Positions 9,955 through 18,796 of a stretch of DNA of 18,978 nucleotides are shown in pieces. Every line of letters begins with the position of its first letter. Position 1 is the stretch's first letter. This stretch comes from Paraglomus occultum. Taxonomy: Eukaryota > Glomeromycota > Glomeromycetes > Paraglomerales > Paraglomeraceae. A model generated the notes under the pieces. It had not been told where the DNA came from. It worked only from the letters and a program-made list of their open reading frames with translations, and did not search any database. The stretch is taken from NCBI GenBank assembly GCA_910592205.1, contig CAJVPJ010000688.1, forward strand, positions 1 through 18,978, written 5' to 3'. The position numbers were made by a program, and so were the translations under genes.

Positions 9955-11806
9955 TTAGTCCATGTGGACTATCTGGCTGTTTATGTTAGAGTTAACTATC
10001 CGTATGAGAAATTCTACTCTCGGACAAGAACCAAGACTCAATTCGTTCATGGCTGCCGGTAGCCTATCATCGCAAAGTAGTCGCCTTTCGTCTTTAGCTA
10101 ATCCGCTGTATACTTTACCATGCAAACGCAACGTCTTACAATCAAGATAACTGTCGAGTATGGTCGCCACCATAAAAGTATGACGCCATTCATCGTTTGA
10201 TGGTATATAGCCACTAAAAGGTTTGGTCCGAAAATATACTTTGACTATTTTGTTTAAATCAAGAGGCTGCGATTTACTTCCTTGATGCAAGTCTTCGAGA
10301 TTGGTGTCTTGCAAAGCCACATCCAAATATCGTGTTCTGAATGTGCTGAGTGGGATTGTCTGTTACATATACGTTAAATGAGCCTCCAGATAGACAGCAG
10401 CAAAAACAATAAATTTGCGTCCCATAGTTTCTCAAATATCTTGGTTACCTGCACGAACGTACGAAAAGGCTCTGATCCCAAGTTTTTCGTATGTAGATAT
10501 GCGTCACGCGCTAACGTCACAGGACATATCAGACCAGCGTACGAGAGAAGAATTATCTTGCAAGCATATATGAGTTAAGATAGCAGATCAACAAGATAAT
10601 GCTTGCCATCGATGTACATTATAGACTATACCAGTTTGAAGAGCCGCTGAACCAAATACATGACATTAATACAATTTTTGTCTGTAAATGGAATAAACAA
10701 AGCCTGAATCGGTCCGCTGACATTAGTTCGTACTCGCCCAATCTCTACCGGGAATAATTGCAATATCAATGACGATTCCAAGTCGTCTGCACAATGAGAA
10801 AAGAATATCAATTATGTAAACAGTCATTCTAAACGAAATAAACAGTATTAACCTTTCTTGTCCTTCATATCATACTCGAAAACATTGACAATGTGCTCGA
10901 GTAGAAGCAGTTCTCGAGTAACCTAATTTGTAAAAGTCAACTTTTAAGCCATTAATCAAGTCGGGCTTAATTTTATTTTCCAGCTGAAACGAAGGAGTCG
11001 CCTCTCGACGAGTTCGCCAATCTGTTGCATAAGTACACGTACTTGCACAGATTTGTCCTCACTTGACGCTCGTATTCTTTTCTCAATAAATTTCCAAAAA
11101 TCCGTATAGCCTTCCCAAAGAACCCCGTCGTCTTTGTCAACCCGCTCGGGCTTCCATACGACCTGATACGCTTGGGCTCCACTAGTTTGTAGGACGCGTT
11201 GTAAGACGACAAACGCCCGATATGCAGTGTCCTGTTCGATCTGATCGTTAACAATTACATCCATCATTTGCCGCATTTCTTGTCTATCCATTAACACACT
11301 TCGTTAATAGAAATTTTACGAAGTTCAAAAAGAACTGAACAGATATAATTACTCGGATGGATGATATCGATTGCTCTGAAACGCGTCGAGAAGATCAATA
11401 GCTGCAACATCTACAGAATATCCAATTCGTTATGAAAGGCTTCGAACATGTGTTAATCGACAAACACAGCGTAAGCATCATACAATGCTTTTCCTCAAGA
11501 CAGTTCTCAATTAAAGATCGGTGAGTCACTGGCAACTGTGTTGCGGGCGTCTTTCTTGTACTAGCGTCATTATCGGAGTAAATACATAAACACTCATGTA
11601 ACTCAATTAAATCAGGACGGGTCTTTAATATGGTCTGTGCTGATTTCCAGACCGCTTCTTTACCCGAAATGCTGACTAAATACTCTAGCGTATCCTGATA
11701 CAGCAAAAAGATGTACGTTTTAGCGTATGTGACCTAATTATGAAAGGTTAATATTAAATCGATTTCTATAAACCTTTCTTAGACGTGTTTGCGTTATAGA
11801 GTTCAT
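9955..11806 (-). CDS. Unrecognised multi-exon gene, probable helical protein of about 430 residues
   Basis: I do not recognise this protein. Minus-strand exons: 11806-11774, 11733-11484, 11410-11353, 11283 to about 11010, 10922-10853, 10786-10632, 10510-10449 and 10345-9955, which gives 430 residues with consistent phases. The composition is mostly amphipathic helix: TLEYLVSISGKEAVWKSAQ, then LIENCLEEKHYVAAIDLLDA across a junction, VNDQIEQDTAYRAFVVLQRV, TRELLLLEHIVNVFEYDMK, and near the end ATILDSYLDCKTLRLHGKV. This is like a helical-repeat scaffold, with no catalytic motif, signal peptide or membrane span. The exon 4/5 junction is uncertain: intron 10923-11009 has a poor GTCGAG donor, intron 10913-10990 (GTTTCA donor, 433 residues) also keeps frame, and a GTACGT donor at 11042 with a TTTCAG acceptor gives a coding-like exon that then shifts frame. 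It is divergent from MPDU1 with 115 bp between ATGs. Confidence 0.8.
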
Positions 11807-11921
11807 GTTCCGATTTGAAAACTGTATCAGACTAAGACGGACTTTGTCGTCGTGTTTAATCACGTGAATGTTTAACAAATGGCCCGCGTGTGTCAGCAGT
11901 GGCCGGGTCACCGTTTAAATC
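11807..11921. promoter_or_regulatory. Bidirectional promoter, unknown gene / MPDU1
   Basis: This 115-bp spacer lies between two opposed start codons. A perfect CACGTG palindrome sits at 11861-11866, almost exactly in the middle (54 bp to one ATG, 55 bp to the other). In fungi CACGTG is bound by bHLH factors such as Cbf1 or Pho4 types. The GC-rich right half (ggcccgcgtgtg, ggccgggtca) contrasts with the AT-rich surroundings. No clear TATA box was seen. Confidence 0.6.
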
Positions 11922-12656
11922 ATGCAACTTCCTGGCTTTGTCCAAGAGCCGGCCGTCCAACTGATAGGAGATAAATGTTATACCTCACTAGTCGAACAGT
12001 TTAATGTTGGCGACGTCGACTGTATGAAACTTGTTCTCTCAAAAGTACTTGGTCTTGGGATTGTTGTGGGTGGCTCGCTCTTGAAGTTCCCGCAAATTGT
12101 CAAGATAATTTCCAATGGATCAGCACAGGGCTTGAGCTTCGAGAGTTATGTACTAGAAACGGCCGCATACGCTATCAGTGTTGCATACAACTACAGACAA
12201 CAGAATCCCTTTAGTACTTTTGGGGAAAGTGTCTTTCTGACAATTCAGGACATTATTATCTTACTACTGATATTAAACTATCGCAAGAGTCCAAGGTTAC
12301 TGTTTGCTGCTGGACTGATTATTGTCACTTTAAGTTATGTTCTCAGTAACGCATCCATAGTCAATGACACAATGATAGCATGGTTACAAGTAGCAGCTAT
12401 TCCAACAGGGCTTGTATCAAAAATTCCTCAAATCTACACAAATTATGTTAATGGGAGTACTGGACAGTTATCGGCACTTGCTGTATTTGGGTATATGGCA
12501 GGATCTTTGGCAAGAATATTTACTACCATTACCGAAGTGGATGACCTGATTATCTTGACAGGATTTTTGCTGTCTACGGCGTTGAACGCTATTTTGACAC
12601 TTCAAATGATTATATATTGGCATTCCGATAAGCTGTCTCCGAAGAAAGAGGAGTGA
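11922..12656 (+). CDS. MPDU1: MPDU1, mannose-P-dolichol utilization defect 1 homolog (PQ-loop protein)
   Basis: An intronless gene of 244 residues, matching the family's usual length of about 245. MPDU1 is an ER membrane protein required for dolichol-phosphate-mannose and -glucose to be used in lipid-linked oligosaccharide, GPI anchor and related glycan synthesis; its exact mechanism is not settled. Two PQ-loop repeats are visible: the first around P57-Q58 (GGSLLKFPQIVKI, then SAQGLSF) and the second around P169-Q170 (PTGLVSKIPQIYTNY, then STGQLSALAVFG). About seven hydrophobic helices follow the PQ-loop order, including FLTIQDIIILLLILNYRKS between the repeats. The C-terminus is the short lysine-rich tail LSPKKEE, compatible with a dilysine-type ER retrieval signal. 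It is head to head with the unknown helical gene and converges on OS-9. The lack of introns is unusual beside its heavily split neighbours. Confidence 0.97.
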   Translation: MQLPGFVQEPAVQLIGDKCYTSLVEQFNVGDVDCMKLVLSKVLGLGIVVGGSLLKFPQIVKIISNGSAQGLSFESYVLETAAYAISVAYNYRQQNPFSTFGESVFLTIQDIIILLLILNYRKSPRLLFAAGLIIVTLSYVLSNASIVNDTMIAWLQVAAIPTGLVSKIPQIYTNYVNGSTGQLSALAVFGYMAGSLARIFTTITEVDDLIILTGFLLSTALNAILTLQMIIYWHSDKLSPKKEE

Positions 12657-12878
12657 TGGTGATGTTTTGGGGCTTAGCTGTCGCTATCGAGCTTATAATA
12701 TAGCAAATCGAAACATATGACTGATAATTTACAAGTTTCATATATTTGATTAAATGCACGTTCTGAAGCAATCGACTAATGCTTTGCTATTCATCTATAT
12801 AGATATTCATTAAACAATAATCAAAAGTTACAGATGACGGTTATGATAACATTTTTATTTCATAATGTTCGCATGATA

Positions 12879-14520
12879 TCATTTATCGTTGTCCCCGTTA
12901 TTTTTCTCATCGGACGTTTCATATACTACCTCATAGTCTTTACTTAACCGTGCCTGATGTGTAAGATCAGCTTTTGAATGATGTTTCTGGTCATCCTCTG
13001 TCATTGACTGGATAACGGTCATTTCTTCATTCGTCAAAACTAGTTTGTAAAATGTTTCTTCATCTTGCTGTTCTTCCCGCTTTACAACTTCTATTTTACG
13101 AAGTAAATCAGCCAACGTTTTAAACTGAATATTCCCCTTTGATACAACTTCTTCCTTGACACTATCAGACAAACCATCTGCCACAATGGCTGATTTATCT
13201 TTAGAAGCTGTTCCAGCAGTTTCTTCAGAAGGTCCATCTAGGCTTCTTTCTTTAGACATTTTCTCGTAATTGGCGTCAGACACAATAGGATTACAATTAA
13301 TTGGATGAACTACAGACTTCGCTTTGTCATGAAATGCCGGATCATCGCATAGACGTGGTGTGTGTATTATCATGTGATAGCTACAAATACTTTCTTCTTC
13401 GTAATAAGCGATACTATCCATCGTATTTGGTTCGCAAAGGAACTGTACCAAAAGAGAAGACAAACCAAACATGAATTCTGGGAATTTCCTTATGATTCAA
13501 AACATAAAATAGTACGCATCATACCTCTATTTTAATCTGCCGAGGTTTTTTTGTTTTATCACAGGTAGTGCCACCACTTAATTTTTGAACTATTTTCCTC
13601 CCTCCGCGGATTCTCTCCAGGCTTGCTCCCTGAATACTCTGGCTATTCTCTTCCACATGATCATCTGATGATGGTAAAGCCGTTCCGCTTGAATCGTACT
13701 TTCCAAGAATATAGATTTCCTCTTTCAAATTCCCTTGGATTTTATGGTATTGGCGGGCATAACTTTACACAGAGAAACCTGATATTAGTCCCTTTGTATT
13801 TCGGTTAGGTAACAAGAACTGGCATACGCACCGGAGATGGCAATACTCATAAGTAAACCAATCGCGAGGCTAATCAGACCAGACGAGCATGATCAAGATG
13901 TTAGTTGTCTACTATTCAATAGTAGCAACAAGCACAATGATGAGAAACTCACACGAGACAGACAATCATCCTTCATTGGCTCGAGAAGTGCAAGACCTCT
14001 TTTCAGTATATCGATCTCATCTTCATCCTCTTCATTTATATTGTTATCGAGCTCTGTATTGCTCGAAACTGACGGAATATGACACAGATACAGCTGCCCC
14101 TTGGCAGTGCGCATAGTTATATAGTCGGATTCCTGACTTGGCGATTCATCTCGCGAGATGGATATTTGTGAGTTAGCGGACACCATGCTAACTACTTCAC
14201 CAGACTTACTGTCTTCCTGTAGTATGGAGGTTTAGAACATGAAATAAAGAAGTTGATTGCTGTCATTACCAAAGGGTATTACCTACAGACTTCCTTTCTG
14301 TTCCTGCTATTAACTCTGTGGTTGTGCTATTAGCCATAAGTTCCTTTAGAAGCAACAGTTCATACTGTGGATGACCAAGGGGATCCTCATTGATCCAACT
14401 GAGCGAGGAGGCTAAAGCTCTACTATTAGAACATAAGAAATTAAATACTACAAAGAGCGATAACAGGATGCCATAGGCATGTTGTAATAGACCTGTCATT
14501 CTGCGATCTGCTTGAGACAT
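12879..14520 (-). CDS. YOS9: OS-9/Yos9 family ER lectin (MRH domain), ERAD
   Basis: OS-9/Yos9 binds trimmed mannose glycans on misfolded ER proteins and hands them to the Hrd1 ubiquitin ligase. Exons: 14520-14287, 14216-13953, 13869-13832, 13762-13525 and 13442-12879, giving 445 residues with consistent phases. A signal peptide (LLQHAYGILLSLFVVFNFLC) is followed by the family's DPLGHPQY motif. The pre-domain helix reads LKRGLALLEPMKDDCLS. The MRH domain, about residues 160-300, has DWFTYEYC (170-176), RQYHK with Q183, GGTTCDKTKKPRQ with R253, and EEESICSYHMIIHTPRLC with E274 and Y280. The four sugar-contact residues Q, R, E and Y are therefore all present. Family members carry a Trp pair at 170-171, but here it is Trp-Phe. 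The tail of about 130 residues is acidic and coiled-coil-like and ends GDNDK with no HDEL. Met1 or Met8 could be the start. It is divergent from SWP1. Confidence 0.95.
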
Positions 14521-14633
14521 ACAGAATAGTGCAGCGAAATAACATATTTTATCACGTGCGGCATCAATTTCTATTTAAAACGTGTTGAGCAGCTATTTGG
14601 AGATGGAGTATTTCCTCTTTCCAACAAAAAGTC
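14521..14633. promoter_or_regulatory. Bidirectional promoter, OS-9 / SWP1
   Basis: This 113-bp spacer lies between opposed start codons of two ER glycoprotein genes. It contains CACGTG at 14553-14558 inside ttttatcacgtgcg, a 14-mer found identically at 847-860. A TATTTAAAA stretch at 14572-14580 could be a TATA-like element for SWP1. If OS-9 starts at Met8 (14499), the palindrome is 53 bp from it. Confidence 0.6.
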
Positions 14634-15763
14634 ATGACGCGAGCGTGTTTCCCGTTGCATTACTTGAAATTTCTGTTGGTTGTGCTGATATTATTCGCAA
14701 GTACTCGTTCCGATGGGGCTATTTCAATCCAAAACCTAAAATTAACTGTAATAACTCCTGAAAGAGAAGCGCAAATATCCAAGAGGTGAACTAGGATATG
14801 TTTTAAAAAACATTGCTCGTCTTTATGAATTCACGTGTAATCGTAACAATGTGTGTTTGGCTTGTTTACATTCAGTCTTGCCTATCCCGAAACATTATCT
14901 TCGCCTCTCATTCTCTCTCCAGATGATACCTTCAAACTTTCGTTGAATATACAAGAAAAAGATAGTGACAAAGCCTTTCATCCGCACCAAGCTCTGTTGA
15001 CCTTGACAGATGAAAAAACAAGAGAGCAATACTTGCTAGTTATCAAAGTACGAGAAAAAGGGAAAGCAAGGGTCGAACTGGTTAGTAGATCGAGTGATTG
15101 TAATGAACCATTGCCCTGGTTTCTATATATCTTATTCATACATTCTGTGACATAGGATATGAAAGCTGCACCAGATGATCTTACATCACACTCGGGCAAT
15201 TATTCGATGGAAATTATTCTGGGAACGCCCTCACATAGTAACCCGTTCAGATACCGTATTGGTACTTTAAACATCGAAGGAACAATCAAATCGCCACGAA
15301 AAGCTCCAATTGTTTATGGTCCACGACCGGAAATACATCACGTATTTCGTGATGGTGAACGATCGCCTTCACTATGGATATCATACACATTCTCAATTAT
15401 TGCCTTGACACCATGGATAGTATTAGTTGGAGGGGTAATTTGAGAATCAACTAATCTTGACTTTACTATCTCTTTCGTCATGGTTTACATTATACTAATT
15501 ACTATTTCTAAATCTACCTCTATTAGTGGAAATATATTAAAGTTAATTTATCTCTTCTACTCAGCAAGCCGACCGAATCACTCCCAGTAATAGCGTTCTT
15601 GTCATCGTTACTGGCAATGGAAACTCTTCTATTCGGTTACTGGATTAGTCTTAACTTACTCCAGACATTGCCCTGGTTGGCTGCCTCAAGTTTAGTGGCA
15701 TTCGTGACCGGACAGAGAGCTTTGACTAAAGTACAAACATGGAGGTTGGACGGTTTGCATTAA
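14634..15763 (+). CDS. SWP1: Swp1/ribophorin II, oligosaccharyltransferase subunit
   Basis: A non-catalytic subunit of the ER oligosaccharyltransferase complex, which transfers the lipid-linked glycan to Asn-X-Ser/Thr sites. Exons 14634-14785, 14876-15080, 15156-15434 and 15527-15763 encode 290 residues, the length of the short fungal Swp1 form rather than the long animal ribophorin II. The signal peptide is at about residues 10-26 (LKFLLVVLILFAS). The lumenal part carries ribophorin II hallmarks: LSPDDTFKLSLNIQEKDS, HPHQALLTLTDEKTREQYLL, a HSGNYSMEIILGTPSH strand pair and VYGPRPEIHHVFRDGE. Three membrane helices follow at about 191-212, 231-255 and 257-280, the last with LPWLAASSLVAFVTGQRAL. 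The start was chosen because it gives the signal peptide; the upstream ATG at 14602 is out of frame. Intron 1 contains a further CACGTG (14832-14837). It converges on the EamA transporter with 113 bp between stops. Confidence 0.95.
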
Positions 15764-15876
15764 CGACTTTAAACGAGAAGAATAGACAGAGAAAAATTTG
15801 TGGTTGGGCCTGCATCGTTGTGTGTATCCAAAACCTTAATTAAACATCATAACGAATAAGTTACTGATCGAATAAA

Positions 15877-17444
15877 TTAGCCAATGTCTTCTTCTTGGAT
15901 GCTCTGCTTTCCCCGATCACTCTTGAAATCGGCCCATATCAGCAAACCAAAAGCCGCCAGAATGCATAGACTACCGACTACAGTGCCTAACGCAACGGAT
16001 GTGTGTGTGACTAGCATATCCACCTAAAATCACTTATATAATGAGTTTGATTTACAAGAATAGAACGTTGCCTGCCAAGCATAATTCATATTACAAACCA
16101 TTGTCACAATTGGTATCGTCACCATAACACCTATGGAGGCAAAGAGCTGTTCGTAGGCAAATTTTATTAGGACATGAGAAAAGATAAAGATAAAGACAAC
16201 ACCATAATATGTATAATGCAACCAAAAGTTTCATGTCCTTACCGGATTGGTCAAGGCAATGGAAAACATGAAGCTTGCATTGAAAAAAACGCCAGCTGAT
16301 GCGTTTAATAGAATGTACCCAAATGTCCTTGCAGATGGAAGTGCAAATGGTTCTATGCCGGTTATGTGCAATATGGGAATCGGAATCCAGAGAAATAAGA
16401 ACGTAAAAACTCCCATAAGTCCGGTTAACGTGTTCGCAAATAGACCGGATGGAGTTGAAGGTGATGCGTATTTCTTGTAAAGAACTTCGTATAATCCATA
16501 AAACGATGCTCCGATGCAAGCAATCACGTTGCCCGCTACGAAGTCATAACCATAGTTCATTGGGACCTGATCTTCCTTAGGTGCATTTTTTTGGTTTGAC
16601 ATTATAACTATCCCTATAATACTCAAAGCCACCGCAATCACCTTCTGTAACTTAAGTGATTCTCCTAATAACAAAATCGAAAAAATATAAGCGAAAAAAC
16701 AGCTCGTGTTGTATATCGCGGTTAAATTGGCCATTGCAATCAGATTTACTGCAATATACCAGATATAAGCGGGCACACAAATGCTGATAGCGAAAAATGC
16801 CGCCAATTTGAACAGATGAACAACAACATGGCGATATTGTTTAGAAAGAATCATATCATAGGCTGTTGCATCAATCTGACACTCAGTTTCATCTTCATCA
16901 TCTGTAAGAAAAGTGCGAGCTTCTTTGCCAAACGAAGTAACAAGTTGTGATCCGACCATGAGTAACTCTCTGATGTAATTCTGTGGATTCGAGCCGATTG
17001 CAATTTGAAGAGGAATAATAAAGGTATAGCAGCTGTGAGATATCCACCTACCATTTTGGATGTATAAACAATTGATTATTATCGAAAATTGTCTTGACTA
17101 TTGATATAGTTGTTAGAAAAGATGACTTACAATATAAAATACGGTTTATGATATTCCATGTCTTTCTGAACAAACTGTGTTATTTCCTGTAATTTATAAA
17201 AAGTTTCAGCGAACAAAATGTTAGAAACTTGGATCTGTTCACCGGGATACTTTTCGGCTATGAATATACGTCTAGCGTCAATACTAACCGTCTGAGCAAC
17301 AAAGGAAGCCACACATATACCGAGAACCCCAAGTCCAAGATATTTACGTGAAAGAACATTCTTTCTATTAAACCCAGGTAAGACCGTATGCAAGTTTTGC
17401 TCATTTAAGAAGTGAGATATCTCGTCGTCGCTGTGTAAAGGCAT
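15877..17444 (-). CDS. EamA/DMT transporter, THI74 / SLC35F5-like
   Basis: A predicted ten-span drug/metabolite-superfamily transporter of about 390 residues; the substrate is unknown. Exons: 17444-17289, 17186-17131, 17073-16967, 16901-16243, 16146-16099 and 16023-15877. Landmarks are LGLGVLGICVASFVAQT joined to EITQFVQKDMEYHKPYFI, then YTSKMVGGYLTAAIPLLFLF, AMANLTAIYNTSCFFAYIF, SILLLGESLKLQKVIAVAL, FYGLYEVLYKKYAS, the 48-nt exon LFASIGVMVTIPIVTM, and VDMLVTHTSVALGTVVGSL with the final WADFKSD tail. Intron 1 (17187-17288) is 102 nt and open in frame. The acceptor before 17073 lacks an AG; frame and homology place it there, but the sequence does not show a standard site. Intron 16902-16966 contains an in-frame ATG (16959) that a simple ORF caller would wrongly take as the start. 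The true N-terminus is uncertain because another acceptor-like site lies at about 17470. Confidence 0.87.
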
Positions 17445-17721
17445 AACACTCGGGTTGTGAAAATCCTGTAAGGCGATCACCGTTATTATTATTGAAATAC
17501 AGAAATAGTAAACCACACAATTTTAGCGGTTGTGCAACTCACTAGATTATTTCCAGTATTCGTTTTCGAAACGAGTGCGTCCTCTAGCGTATTTTTACTT
17601 ATGATAGTGTCATCAAAAGTATATCTTGCTCAAATGGCCAGTTTCCATGTCTCATCAATGGTGTGCCAAGACTAGAATATATTAAAAGGTTCTCTGGCAA
17701 AAGATGTATCTGGTTAGCTGA

Positions 17722-18103
17722 GACTCAGAAAATGCCCACCGCTGGTGTGCAGAATTGAAAATTGTCCCCACTCTTGAATCAGTTGTGGACATTGATAAAC
17801 TTGCAGCTGGTGAGATTGCTATACAGCAGGCAGTTTTGACAGCAATGAATACTCTTCATGAAAATGACTTGGTTCATGGAGACCTTCATGCAACAAATAT
17901 TCTCTGGAGAAGTGAAGGGGTAAGATTTGTTGATTTGACTGGGTGGGCAAGAATGGAGAAGCAAGGTACCTTAGAAACATGAATCCAGGGATCTTCATAA
18001 ACCTATTACTATCAGAATTGAACATGACCAGCATTTGTTAAATATATATAAGGGTGTTGAGTACACTCAGAAGAAACTTTCTGAATGGCATCCAGACTAC
18101 TGA
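17722..18103 (+). pseudogene. Protein-kinase-like C-lobe relic
   Basis: An open frame at 17722-17982 has the catalytic loop HGDLHATNILWRS (HxDLxxxN form, with the catalytic Asp and Asn) preceded by the helix QQAVLTAMNTLHENDLV. The activation-segment position reads VDLTGW where a DFD/DFG-type motif is expected. The frame is lost soon after. A second frame (about 17997-18103) carries IRIEHDQHLLNIYKG and ends SEWHPDY. The order fits the C-lobe of kinase-like proteins that are highly multiplied in Glomeromycotina. No N-lobe glycine loop or Lys is seen upstream, where the same frame meets a stop at 17719-17721. This is a truncated, frameshifted copy. Confidence 0.75.
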
Positions 18104-18587
18104 TTACCTTGGGCTGTGTCTGTGCTAGTGCTAGGGAAGGCATCCAGCTTGCTATTACTATGATAATAATAAACCGAGATTTTTATTTTTATTTTGGACT
18201 CTCTAGAAAGAATGGGAATTGTAAATCGATGGATCATTTAAAATAATTTTTTAACAAGATAGGCCCATCATTACATGACAGCATTCCATCTTGCCTGCTG
18301 TGCTTTGTGTGCTGGGGGGTGCTAATAAAATGCATATGCTTTTGATGAATAATACTGATGTATGAATGAAAATATTTGATTATCATTATCATCTGCAATT
18401 ACAATATGAATTTGAGATGTATTGATATTAATATTTAGTAGTTCTTCCTGGTTATTATTATGAATTTATTTGTGTTGGGATGGAATTATGCAACAGAATT
18501 TAAAATTTCAATCAACACATAGATTATACGTGAATTATAAAACTAATATATATACATATATATAATGTATTTGGTAATTGATATTTC
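18104..18587. other. AT-rich spacer with a TA microsatellite
   Basis: No gene seen. A short TA-rich run (18545-18564) is the only low-complexity feature. Stretches such as 18290-18330 are less AT-rich but give no open frame of interest. Confidence 0.4.
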
Positions 18588-18779
18588 TTAGCATCTGCCC
18601 AACTCAGGAACTCTTATTTTTTGAGGAATCGTACCTAAAAACTTCTTGTTCCTGGGAGTATTGTCATTTCTAACTGCTTTCCAAACTCGAATGGCTAATG
18701 ACTCAGGTCTGTTTTTGCAATTTCTCCAAGCTCTTTGTATAATCCTTGCTTTTCCGAAATCAGTCTTTGGTTTATGCAT
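18588..18779 (-). pseudogene. C-terminal fragment of a multicopy Glomeromycotina family (IQ-like helix)
   Basis: The 63-residue minus-strand frame begins with DFGKARIIQRAWRNC, an IQ-like helix, then RPESLAIRVWKAVRND and NKKFLGTIPQK. This block is the conserved tail I associate with many multicopy, otherwise dissimilar proteins in Rhizophagus-type genomes; that link is from memory. Its function is unknown, although IIQRAWR resembles a calmodulin-binding IQ core. The frame just upstream belongs to the open edge ORF but is out of phase with it, so the locus is either spliced or broken. Confidence 0.55.
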
Positions 18780-18796
18780 TCATTCCGATCATCAAA

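Noticed and set aside
13837-14116. Plus-strand ORFs antisense to OS-9
   Set aside because: Serine-rich shadows of the acidic stretch of OS-9 on the other strand.
11922-15763. Reading the glycan genes as an operon or a horizontally acquired cluster
   Set aside because: The genes are on alternating strands, have fungal-type introns in two of the three, and show no base-composition break.
16231-16959. ORF starting at 16959 taken as a complete transporter
   Set aside because: Its first residues lie in an intron; exons upstream supply the conserved N-terminal helices, and the last two exons downstream supply the C-terminus.
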